A program made the translations under genes and the position numbers. The notes beneath the pieces are model-generated. The model did no database searches, was not told the origin of the DNA, and saw only the letters and a list, made by a program, of their open reading frames with translations. A stretch of 13,584 nucleotides of DNA from Patescibacteria group bacterium (GTDB taxonomy: Bacteria; Patescibacteriota; Minisyncoccia; Phycocordibacterales; UBA5272), in the NCBI GenBank assembly GCA_030837425.1, contig JAUPLJ010000009.1, positions 1 through 13,584 on the forward strand. The letters run 5' to 3'. The stretch's first letter is position 1. Each line of letters opens with the position of its first letter. This document shows, one piece after another, positions 1 through 4,996 of the stretch.

Positions 1-105
1 GTCATTATGGAAAATGGAAATATTGGTGATTCTTCTGGAGCAGTAGCCGCTATAAGACCAGTACTCGAATACATTTCTCAAAATAAAGATAAATATATTA
101 AATAA
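1..105 (+). CDS. C-terminal end of a probable penicillin-binding protein (partial)
   Basis: The window opens inside an open frame that codes 34 residues and ends with TAA at 103-105. The visible tail has a short hydrophobic stretch, then ENG, a GDSSGAVAAIRP segment and an ILE-like helix ending in lysines. This resembles the last beta strand and closing helix of class B penicillin-binding proteins of the PBP2/MrdA type, where a strand ending in ENG is followed by a small-residue turn and a final helix. If so, the enzyme would crosslink peptidoglycan outside the membrane. None of the catalytic motifs lie in the window, so this is a guess from a short piece; another protein with a similar ending is possible. 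greA follows after 63 bases with its own candidate promoter. Confidence 0.45.
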   Translation, partial: VIMENGNIGDSSGAVAAIRPVLEYISQNKDKYIK

Positions 106-114
106 ACTTTCCTA

Positions 115-143
115 TTTCAAAAAAAGATAAAATGTGCTATTAT
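115..143 (+). promoter_or_regulatory. Candidate greA promoter (extended -10)
   Basis: TATTAT at 138-143 is preceded by TG at 135-136 plus one base, giving an extended -10 element. A weak -35 (TTTCAA, 115-120) lies 17 bp upstream. Transcription would begin near 150, leaving about 19 nt before the greA start at 169. Confidence 0.45.
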
Positions 144-168
144 TTATTCATTAATTTAAACAAAACTT

Positions 169-642
169 ATGGCAAAAGAAGTAAAAGAATATTTAACAAA
201 GGAAAAAAAAGAAGAGCTTGAATTAGAGCTTAATAATTTAAAAACAGTAAGGAGAAAAGAAATCGCTACCGCTATAGAGTGGGCTAAATCTCTTGGAGAT
301 CTTGCTGAAAATGCTGAGTATTCTCAAGCTCGTGAAGACCAAGCTAGATGTGAAGCCAGAATTGCTGAATTAGAAAACATTTTACAAAATGCTGTAATCG
401 CAGAAGCTCATCATACAGCAAATGGTATCGGAGTAGGATCTGTAGTTATTGTAAAAAAATTAGAAAATAATGAAGTAAATACTTTTACTATTGTTGGTTC
501 CGAAGAAGTTGATTTATTAAATGGAAAGGTTTCAAATGAATCACCACTAGGAAATGCGCTTTTAGGAAAGCATGCAGGAGAAAAAGTTTCTTTCATAACT
601 CCAAAAGGTATAGCAGAATATAAAATTGAAAAAGTTGATTAG
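169..642 (+). CDS. greA: Transcription elongation factor GreA
   Basis: GreA enters the secondary channel of stalled, backtracked RNA polymerase and stimulates cleavage of the transcript 3' end so that elongation can resume. The 157-residue length is typical. Residues 1-75 form the N-terminal antiparallel coiled coil, whose tip carries the family signature GDLAENAEY with acidic residues D44 and E47, which correspond to the magnesium-coordinating pair at the tip of known Gre factors. Residues from about 80 onward form the C-terminal FKBP-like polymerase-binding domain, including the conserved SPLGNALLGK region. The ATG at 169 gives the expected N-terminus; no Shine-Dalgarno precedes it. The gene ends in TAG and runs into a strong hairpin terminator shared with the convergent small gene. 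Confidence 0.95.
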   Translation: MAKEVKEYLTKEKKEELELELNNLKTVRRKEIATAIEWAKSLGDLAENAEYSQAREDQARCEARIAELENILQNAVIAEAHHTANGIGVGSVVIVKKLENNEVNTFTIVGSEEVDLLNGKVSNESPLGNALLGKHAGEKVSFITPKGIAEYKIEKVD

Positions 643-664
643 TATTTAAAAATATTAATAAAGA

Positions 665-696
665 AAAAATCCCTTCGCGTTAGCGAGGGGATTTTT
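665..696. terminator. Bidirectional intrinsic terminator between greA and the small minus-strand gene
   Basis: A 14-bp stem (665-678 with 683-696, one G-T wobble) closes a four-base GTTA loop. The GC-rich core is flanked by A and T runs on both sides, so the hairpin is followed by a U tract on either strand. It sits between the stops of two convergent genes and can serve both. Confidence 0.9.
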
Positions 697-711
697 GAAT
701 AAAAAAAGATT

Positions 712-1008
712 TTAAACTTTCTTTACCCTGTGTGGTTTTACACATACATTTTTACATAGATTTCCAGGCTTTCCAGACCCTTTTTTGGTATCAAGAATTA
801 ATTTACCATCGGGCTTAACTTTTAAAACTTTGGTTATTATTTTCTTGTTACCAACCTGTATATATTCTACAATATCTCCTTCTTTGAATTCTTGTAATTT
901 AAATTTTGCTTCAGAAGGTTTTTTGTATGCTGGATCATCAATTCTACGTGTTTGTGGAAATGTATTTTCCACTAGCCTGTTCTTTCTTAGTTGACTTTGT
1001 GTTGGCAT
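712..1008 (-). CDS. Small conserved-looking basic protein, unknown function
   Basis: I do not recognise this 98-residue protein. The N-terminal 40 residues are rich in Arg, Lys, Gln and Pro and look unstructured. Residues of about 40-85 read like a small beta barrel (SH3 or KOW-like): a GDIVEY strand-turn, KKIITKVLKV, and a DGKLILDT hairpin. The C-terminus is strongly basic with two cysteines (CKNVC) and ends PHRVKKV. That composition would suit a nucleic-acid or ribosome-associated protein, but this is inference. The gene is preferred over the antisense frame because it has a near-consensus promoter directly upstream (TTGACA, 16 bp, TAGTAT) and stops just before a two-way terminator. It is divergent from lysS and convergent with greA. 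Confidence 0.7.
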   Translation of the reverse strand: MPTQSQLRKNRLVENTFPQTRRIDDPAYKKPSEAKFKLQEFKEGDIVEYIQVGNKKIITKVLKVKPDGKLILDTKKGSGKPGNLCKNVCVKPHRVKKV

Positions 1009-1050
1009 TTTGAAAAGTTTAAATGTTATTTAATGTTCGATACTTCATTT

Positions 1051-1078
1051 ATACTATCAAAATCAAGTACATTGTCAA
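1051..1078 (-). promoter_or_regulatory. Strong promoter for the small minus-strand gene
   Basis: On the minus strand, a perfect TTGACA -35 (1073-1078) is separated by 16 bp from TAGTAT (1051-1056). Predicted initiation is near 1044, about 36 nt before the ATG at 1008. It is one of the best sigma-70 type matches in the window. Confidence 0.7.
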
Positions 1079-1082
1079 ACTT

Positions 1083-1119
1083 TTGATTTTATTGAAAAAT
1101 GCATTATAATATCTATAAT
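1083..1119 (+). promoter_or_regulatory. Tandem TATAAT promoters of lysS
   Basis: Two perfect TATAAT boxes lie 9 bp apart at 1105-1110 and 1114-1119. The first has TTGATT at 1083-1088 and the second TTGAAA at 1092-1097, both with 16-bp spacers. Predicted starts near 1117 and 1126 both lie before the ATG at 1135 and after the ATG at 1099, which argues for the downstream start codon. Confidence 0.6.
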
Positions 1120-1134
1120 TATTTTAAATATTTT

Positions 1135-2601
1135 ATGACCTCAATTTTAGAACTAAAAGAAGAAAGATTAAAGAAATTAGCAAAGTTAAAAGAAGCTGGA
1201 TTTAATCCATTCACCGCACACTCCGATCGCAACACTTCTATTAAAAGTTTCCTTGCAGATTTTGAAAAAGAATCTGGAGAGAAGATTATTTTAGCTGGTC
1301 GTATAATGAGCTCTCGTGGACAAGGTAATTTAATTTTCTTTGATCTATTTGATGGATCTTCAGAATTAAACGAGGAAAGCAAAGTTCAAGCTATTATTAA
1401 AAATCCAGAATCAGGACAAGCTCCTTTTGATTTTTATAATGAATATTTAGACATTGGTGATTTCGTAGAAGTGGTAGGCGAAAGATTTTTAAGTAAATCT
1501 GGGCAAAAAAGTATTTTAGTTAAAGAAATAAAAATCTTAACCAAATCACTTCTTCCACTTCCAGACAAATATCATGGACTTGAAAATGAGGAATTAAAAA
1601 TGAGATTGAGATATCTTGATATTCTGACAGACAAAGATATACGTGAGCTATTTTATAAAAAAGCAAAGTTTTGGAGAGTAATTCGTGAATTTTTAGATAA
1701 CAAAGGTATGCTTGAAGTAGAGACTCCAACTCTTGAATCAACGACTGGTGGCGCAGAAGCAAGACCATTCAAGACTCATCACAATGATTATGACATGGAT
1801 GTTTATTTAAGAATCTGTATCGGTGAGCTTTGGCAAAAAAGATTAATGGCTGCAGGATATGCAGGGACATACGAGATCGGTAGAGCTTATCGCAATGAAG
1901 GATCTTCCCCAGAGCATCTTCAAGAATTTACAAATTGTGAATTTTACATGCCTTATACAGATTATAAAGGTGGTATGACTCTTGTCAAAGAGCTTTATAG
2001 AAAAATCGCGCTTGAAGTTTTTGGAAAAACAAAATTTGAAATGAAAGGCATAGAATTTGATCTTGATAATGAATGGGAAGAAATAGATTACGCAGATGAA
2101 ATTAAAAAGCAAACAGAAATAGACATTTGGGGAAGTACAGATGAACAAATAAAAAAGAAGCTTGAAGAGCTTGAAGTGAAGTATGAAGGTACGAATAGAG
2201 AAAGGCTTTTAGATAGTCTTTGGAAATATTGTCGTAAAAATATCGCTGGTCCTGCTTTTGTTATTAATCCTCCACTAATAATCGTGCCTCTTGCAAAGCC
2301 AAATGATGACGGCAAGACAGCCCAAAGATTTCAGCCAATACTCGCGGGAAGCGAAATAGGAAATGGATATTCTGAATTAAATAATCCAATTATCCAAAGA
2401 GAAAATTTTGAAATTCAACAGAAGCTTTTAGATGCAGGAGATGAAGAAGCGATGATGCCTGATTATGAATTTGTAGAAATGTTAGAGCATGGCATGCCTC
2501 CAACATGTGGATTTGGTTTTGGTGATAGATTATTTTCATTTTTATCAGGGCTTCCAGTCCGAGAGACTATTATGTTTCCACTTGTAAAAGAAAAGAAGTA
2601 A
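1135..2601 (+). CDS. lysS: Lysyl-tRNA synthetase, class II
   Basis: This enzyme activates lysine with ATP and charges tRNA-Lys in the cytoplasm. From the ATG at 1135 it is 488 residues, close to the bacterial family length. An N-terminal OB-fold anticodon-binding domain (about residues 35-140, with AGRIMSSRGQGNLIFFDL) is followed by the class II catalytic core: motif 1 around FLDNKGMLEVETPTL, the GGAEARPFKTHHN substrate region, motif 2 EIGRAYRNEG, and motif 3 near the C-terminus. Some signatures differ from the familiar bacterial enzyme: RICIGELWQKRL carries one residue more than the usual RIAPELYLKRL-type segment, and motif 3 reads GFGFGDRL, one residue shorter than the common GIGIDRL form. 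An in-frame ATG at 1099 would add 12 residues but overlaps the promoters. The gene ends in TAA. Confidence 0.92.
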   Translation: MTSILELKEERLKKLAKLKEAGFNPFTAHSDRNTSIKSFLADFEKESGEKIILAGRIMSSRGQGNLIFFDLFDGSSELNEESKVQAIIKNPESGQAPFDFYNEYLDIGDFVEVVGERFLSKSGQKSILVKEIKILTKSLLPLPDKYHGLENEELKMRLRYLDILTDKDIRELFYKKAKFWRVIREFLDNKGMLEVETPTLESTTGGAEARPFKTHHNDYDMDVYLRICIGELWQKRLMAAGYAGTYEIGRAYRNEGSSPEHLQEFTNCEFYMPYTDYKGGMTLVKELYRKIALEVFGKTKFEMKGIEFDLDNEWEEIDYADEIKKQTEIDIWGSTDEQIKKKLEELEVKYEGTNRERLLDSLWKYCRKNIAGPAFVINPPLIIVPLAKPNDDGKTAQRFQPILAGSEIGNGYSELNNPIIQRENFEIQQKLLDAGDEEAMMPDYEFVEMLEHGMPPTCGFGFGDRLFSFLSGLPVRETIMFPLVKEKK

Positions 2602-2605
2602 AAAA

Positions 2606-2634
2606 TTGACTTATTTTTGATTTTCATGTAATAT
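2606..2634 (+). promoter_or_regulatory. Promoter of the unknown 124-residue gene
   Basis: TTGACT (2606-2611), a 17-bp spacer and TAATAT (2629-2634) give a near-consensus promoter only 4 bp after the lysS stop. Initiation near 2641 leaves a leader of about 42 nt. Confidence 0.65.
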
Positions 2635-2682
2635 TGTCTGATCAATGTACTTTCATTTAGCCAACCTTTTAAATTTTTAGAA

Positions 2683-3057
2683 ATGACAAGAAAATACCTT
2701 ATTGTCGGGAGAAGATCTCATGAAAATTTGAGAAAAGAAAATATTCTTTTTCACGCACATTTAATTTTATCTGAAGAAGGTTTCCCATCTTGTGTAGGCT
2801 TTAATGTGACAGAAACCGGTAAAGACGATTTTGAATTAATCAATATTATTTTTAAACCAGAAGAATCTATTTCATTTAATAAAAACCACAAGAATAAAAA
2901 TGAAGTTTTATTTTTTGATTTAAAATTTAATCAAAAAATAAAAACTTATTCGGGAATCTGGGAAAGCAACATCATTGCTGACAAAAAGAAAGGATTATCA
3001 TATATCCTTATTCTAGAAGTGAGCGAAGAAGTTGATTTTGTTTCTAGTTTATCTTGA
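2683..3057 (+). CDS. Hypothetical protein, unknown function
   Basis: I do not recognise this 124-residue protein. It has no signal peptide, membrane segment or cysteine cluster; only one cysteine is present. The sequence alternates short hydrophobic strands with charged turns (KYLIVGR, FHAHLILS, VLFFDLKFN, LSYILILEVSEE), suggesting a compact beta-rich cytoplasmic domain. It starts at an ATG with no Shine-Dalgarno and ends at TGA, the only gene here that appears to do so. A near-consensus promoter and a clean UUCG-loop terminator make it a stand-alone transcription unit between lysS and the mraZ cluster. The signals around it support a real gene; function cannot be deduced. Confidence 0.75.
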   Translation: MTRKYLIVGRRSHENLRKENILFHAHLILSEEGFPSCVGFNVTETGKDDFELINIIFKPEESISFNKNHKNKNEVLFFDLKFNQKIKTYSGIWESNIIADKKKGLSYILILEVSEEVDFVSSLS

Positions 3058-3080
3058 TTTTAAAGGATTTTATCTTTTCC

Positions 3081-3101
3081 ACAGCCTTCGGGCTGTTTTT
3101 T
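3081..3101 (+). terminator. Intrinsic terminator with UUCG tetraloop
   Basis: ACAGCC (3081-3086) pairs with GGCTGT (3091-3096) around a TTCG loop, followed by a run of Ts. It ends the unknown gene's transcript and insulates the mraZ promoter that starts two bases later. Confidence 0.9.
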
Positions 3102-3102
3102 C

Positions 3103-3131
3103 TTGTTTAAAAATTTGAAGTGGTATATAAT
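3103..3131 (+). promoter_or_regulatory. mraZ promoter
   Basis: TTGTTT (3103-3108), a 17-bp spacer and a perfect TATAAT (3126-3131). Predicted initiation is near 3138, giving a leader of about 73 nt, long for this genome segment. The promoter drives mraZ and probably the downstream rsmH and ftsL-like genes. Confidence 0.7.
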
Positions 3132-3155
3132 GGGAAGAGGTGGGGCATTGTGGGA
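3131..3155 (+). promoter_or_regulatory. MraZ operator: three TGGGN boxes
   Basis: TGGGA (3131-3135), TGGGG (3141-3145) and TGGGA (3151-3155) are direct repeats separated by exactly 5 bp each, so they repeat with a 10-bp period on one DNA face. This is the arrangement known for MraZ binding upstream of mraZ in other bacteria. The first box shares its T with the last base of the -10, and the second covers the predicted start site, so binding should block transcription. A partial fourth copy (TGGTA, 3121-3125) lies in phase upstream. Confidence 0.85.
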
Positions 3156-3174
3156 GATGTCGCGCTAGTGAATT

Positions 3175-3197
3175 AAATTTATTTAAAAAATAAATTT
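3175..3197 (+). other. AT-only hairpin in the mraZ leader
   Basis: A perfect 10-bp inverted repeat (3175-3184 with 3188-3197, three-base loop) made only of A and T lies in the mraZ untranslated leader 13 bp before the start codon, followed by a short T run. It is thermodynamically weak and may only reflect base composition. Confidence 0.3.
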
Positions 3198-3210
3198 TTC
3201 AATAAAAATT

Positions 3211-3645
3211 ATGCTTATCGGCCATTATATACATCAACTCGATGACAAAAAAAGAATTTCAATTCCAGCGAAATGGAGAGTTCTTCTTGGAAAAAAAGTT
3301 GTTGTGACTAGCGGCCTCGATAAGTCGCTCTTTGTATTTAGTTTAAAAGAATGGCAAAAAATAGCAGAAAAACTTTCTGAATTATCTTTCACAAATAAAG
3401 ATACAAGAAGCTTTACTCGCTTTATGCTCTCGAATGCTTTCGAAGGAGATCTGGATTCTGTGGGAAGAATCTTGATCACAGAACCCCTTAAAAATTTTGC
3501 AAATATTAAAAAGAAAGCAGTGCTTGTTGGAATGCATTCAAGAGTGGAAATTTGGAGTGAGGAAGAATGGGAGAAATATTCAAAAGAAAATAATAAAAGC
3601 GCTGATTCTGTAGCTTCCAAGCTTTCAGATATTGGAGTATTTTAG
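3211..3645 (+). CDS. mraZ: Transcriptional regulator MraZ
   Basis: MraZ is a DNA-binding protein of the AbrB/SpoVT fold that forms ring-shaped oligomers and controls its own division and cell-wall cluster. The 144-residue length fits the family. Two tandem half-domains are visible: the first has the signature DDKKRISIPAKWR at residues 11-23, the second D82 with VGRILI at about 84-89. Position 14 is Lys where Gly is usual in DxKGR. The N-terminus MLIGHYIHQLD is diagnostic and fixes the start at 3211; no Shine-Dalgarno is present. It is the first gene of the cluster, with rsmH 9 bp downstream, and three TGGGN operator boxes overlap its promoter, which implies autoregulation. Confidence 0.95.
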   Translation: MLIGHYIHQLDDKKRISIPAKWRVLLGKKVVVTSGLDKSLFVFSLKEWQKIAEKLSELSFTNKDTRSFTRFMLSNAFEGDLDSVGRILITEPLKNFANIKKKAVLVGMHSRVEIWSEEEWEKYSKENNKSADSVASKLSDIGVF

Positions 3646-3654
3646 AATAATCTT

Positions 3655-4566
3655 ATGCATATTCCTGTATTGTTAAATGAAAGTATAGACAGTTTAGATC
3701 TGAAACAAAAAAATATTGTAGTCGACGCCACAGTAAATAGAGCAGGGCACTCTCTCTCTATTGCAAAAAAAATTGGGCACAGCGGGACTCTTATTTGTAT
3801 TGATCTTGATAAAGATGCTCTAGATGATGCTGAAAAGTTTTTAAATAAAAATTTAAAAGCCAAAGAACGCCCTGAAATATTTTTTATTAATGATAATTTT
3901 AGAAATTTAGAAAAAATATTAGAAAATCTAAAAATAAAAAAAATTGATGGGCTTGTCGCAGATCTCGGAGTCTCTTCACAGGAAATAGATGATTCTGGTA
4001 GAGGGTTTTCATTTCAAAGAGATGAGCCACTACTCATGACTCTCAAAAATCCAATAGTGAAAGGAGATCTTACTGCAGAATACATAGTAAATAATTGGCA
4101 AGAAGAAACTCTCGCAGATATTATTTATTATTACAGTGATGAGAGATACGCAAAAAGGATCGCTAGGAATATTATTGAGGCGAGACGTGGAAAAGAAATC
4201 AAAACTACTTTTCAATTAGTCGACATCATTTCAAAATCGGTCCCTGTGAATTATAAACACTCAAAGACTCATTTTGCCACAAAGACATTCCAAGCTATAC
4301 GTATCGCCACAAATGACGAAATAGGAGCAGAAGGAGACCTTTTACTCGCCCTAGAAAAAGTTTTAAAAGAAAAAGGCAGAGCTAGTATTATAACTTTTCA
4401 CTCCGGAGAAGATAGAGTTTTAAAAAAATTTGTAAAAGCAAATAAGGAAATATTAAAATTAGTTAAATTTGAAAATAAAAAAGATTTTTTAGAGCCAAGT
4501 AGAGAAGAAATAAAAAGTAATGTCAGATCACGAAGCGCGAAGTTAAGAGTAATAGAAAAAATCTAA
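3655..4566 (+). CDS. rsmH: 16S rRNA (cytosine-1402 N4) methyltransferase RsmH
   Basis: RsmH uses S-adenosylmethionine to methylate N4 of C1402 in the decoding centre of 16S rRNA. At 303 residues it is of normal length. Diagnostic pieces are HIPVLLNE at residues 2-9, the SAM motif I at 24-33, CIDLDKDAL, ADLGVSSQEIDDSGRGFSF, the FATKTFQAIRIATNDE segment, FHSGEDR and a basic RSRSAKLRVI tail. Several conserved positions differ: motif I reads DATVNRAGHS where DATLG(G/R)GGHS is usual, FHSLEDR has become FHSGEDR, and the usual PLDMRM is PLLMTL. These may be lineage features rather than loss of function because the overall frame is intact. It lies 9 bp after mraZ and 8 bp before the ftsL-like gene, so co-transcription is likely. 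Confidence 0.93.
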   Translation: MHIPVLLNESIDSLDLKQKNIVVDATVNRAGHSLSIAKKIGHSGTLICIDLDKDALDDAEKFLNKNLKAKERPEIFFINDNFRNLEKILENLKIKKIDGLVADLGVSSQEIDDSGRGFSFQRDEPLLMTLKNPIVKGDLTAEYIVNNWQEETLADIIYYYSDERYAKRIARNIIEARRGKEIKTTFQLVDIISKSVPVNYKHSKTHFATKTFQAIRIATNDEIGAEGDLLLALEKVLKEKGRASIITFHSGEDRVLKKFVKANKEILKLVKFENKKDFLEPSREEIKSNVRSRSAKLRVIEKI

Positions 4567-4574
4567 AAATAATT

Positions 4575-4976
4575 ATGCAAATAGTCTCATCACAAATAAA
4601 TAAAGAAAGACTTCACGGCAACAAGCTGTTTTTGCATAATTTTAAAGATTTCTCTACAAGTAGCCCAAAAATTTCTTTAAAAATGCACACTATACACGCG
4701 ATGCTATTTATTTTAATTATTATTTCTACTCTTTATATAGTGACAGTCATTTCTATAATTTTTAATATTATTAACAAAAAAGAATCTTTAGCGGAAATAA
4801 ATAACACAAATTTTTCTATAGCAAAAATAAACAAAACATACAACGCTTCTGTATCAAGCCTGACAAAAGAATACGCACTTTTAAATGGTTATGTAGAAAG
4901 TAAAGATAATTTTTTTGTTTCAAGAAAAGATGCGGCTGCCAACCTTTCTTTTCTTTATGAAAACCATTCTAATTAA
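4575..4976 (+). CDS. FtsL-like bitopic division protein (by position and topology)
   Basis: This 133-residue protein has a basic cytoplasmic N-terminus (about 1-38), one long membrane helix (about 40-66, rich in Ile and Leu) and an external segment of about 65 residues containing a short heptad-like stretch. That topology, together with its place between rsmH and a class B penicillin-binding protein, is the hallmark of FtsL, which links FtsI and FtsW in the septal cell-wall synthase. Sequence identity to known FtsL proteins is not visible, as expected for this fast-evolving family, so I leave the symbol blank. The ATG at 4575 is taken as start; an internal Met at residue 37 would leave almost no cytoplasmic tail. 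Confidence 0.6.
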   Translation: MQIVSSQINKERLHGNKLFLHNFKDFSTSSPKISLKMHTIHAMLFILIIISTLYIVTVISIIFNIINKKESLAEINNTNFSIAKINKTYNASVSSLTKEYALLNGYVESKDNFFVSRKDAAANLSFLYENHSN

Positions 4977-4984
4977 TTCTGTAT

Positions 4985-4990
4985 TATAAT
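4985..4990 (+). promoter_or_regulatory. TATAAT box placed for a leaderless ftsI transcript
   Basis: A perfect TATAAT occupies exactly -12 to -7 relative to the A of the ATG at 4997, so RNA would begin at or very near the start codon. No good -35 is seen. It lies in the 20-bp spacer after the ftsL-like gene and may give ftsI extra expression independent of the mraZ promoter. Confidence 0.45.
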
Positions 4991-4996
4991 ATAGCG

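Noticed and set aside
785..994. Open frame on the plus strand opposite the small minus-strand gene
   Set aside because: It has no promoter or terminator of its own in that direction and a hydrophobic, unpatterned composition; the minus-strand gene has both.
1099..1134. Upstream in-frame ATG that would lengthen LysRS by 12 residues
   Set aside because: It overlaps both TATAAT boxes, and the extension (Tyr/Asn/Phe-rich) is unlike LysRS N-termini.
3055..3057. Possible UGA recoding to glycine as in Gracilibacteria
   Set aside because: No in-frame TGA occurs inside any conserved gene here, and glycines in core motifs use GGN. One gene appears to end with TGA, though read-through would add only one residue before TAA, so that case alone is not decisive.
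3234..3620. Long open frame antisense to mraZ
   Set aside because: A Ser/Phe/Leu-rich shadow of a clearly conserved gene in an AT-rich genome; no signals support it.
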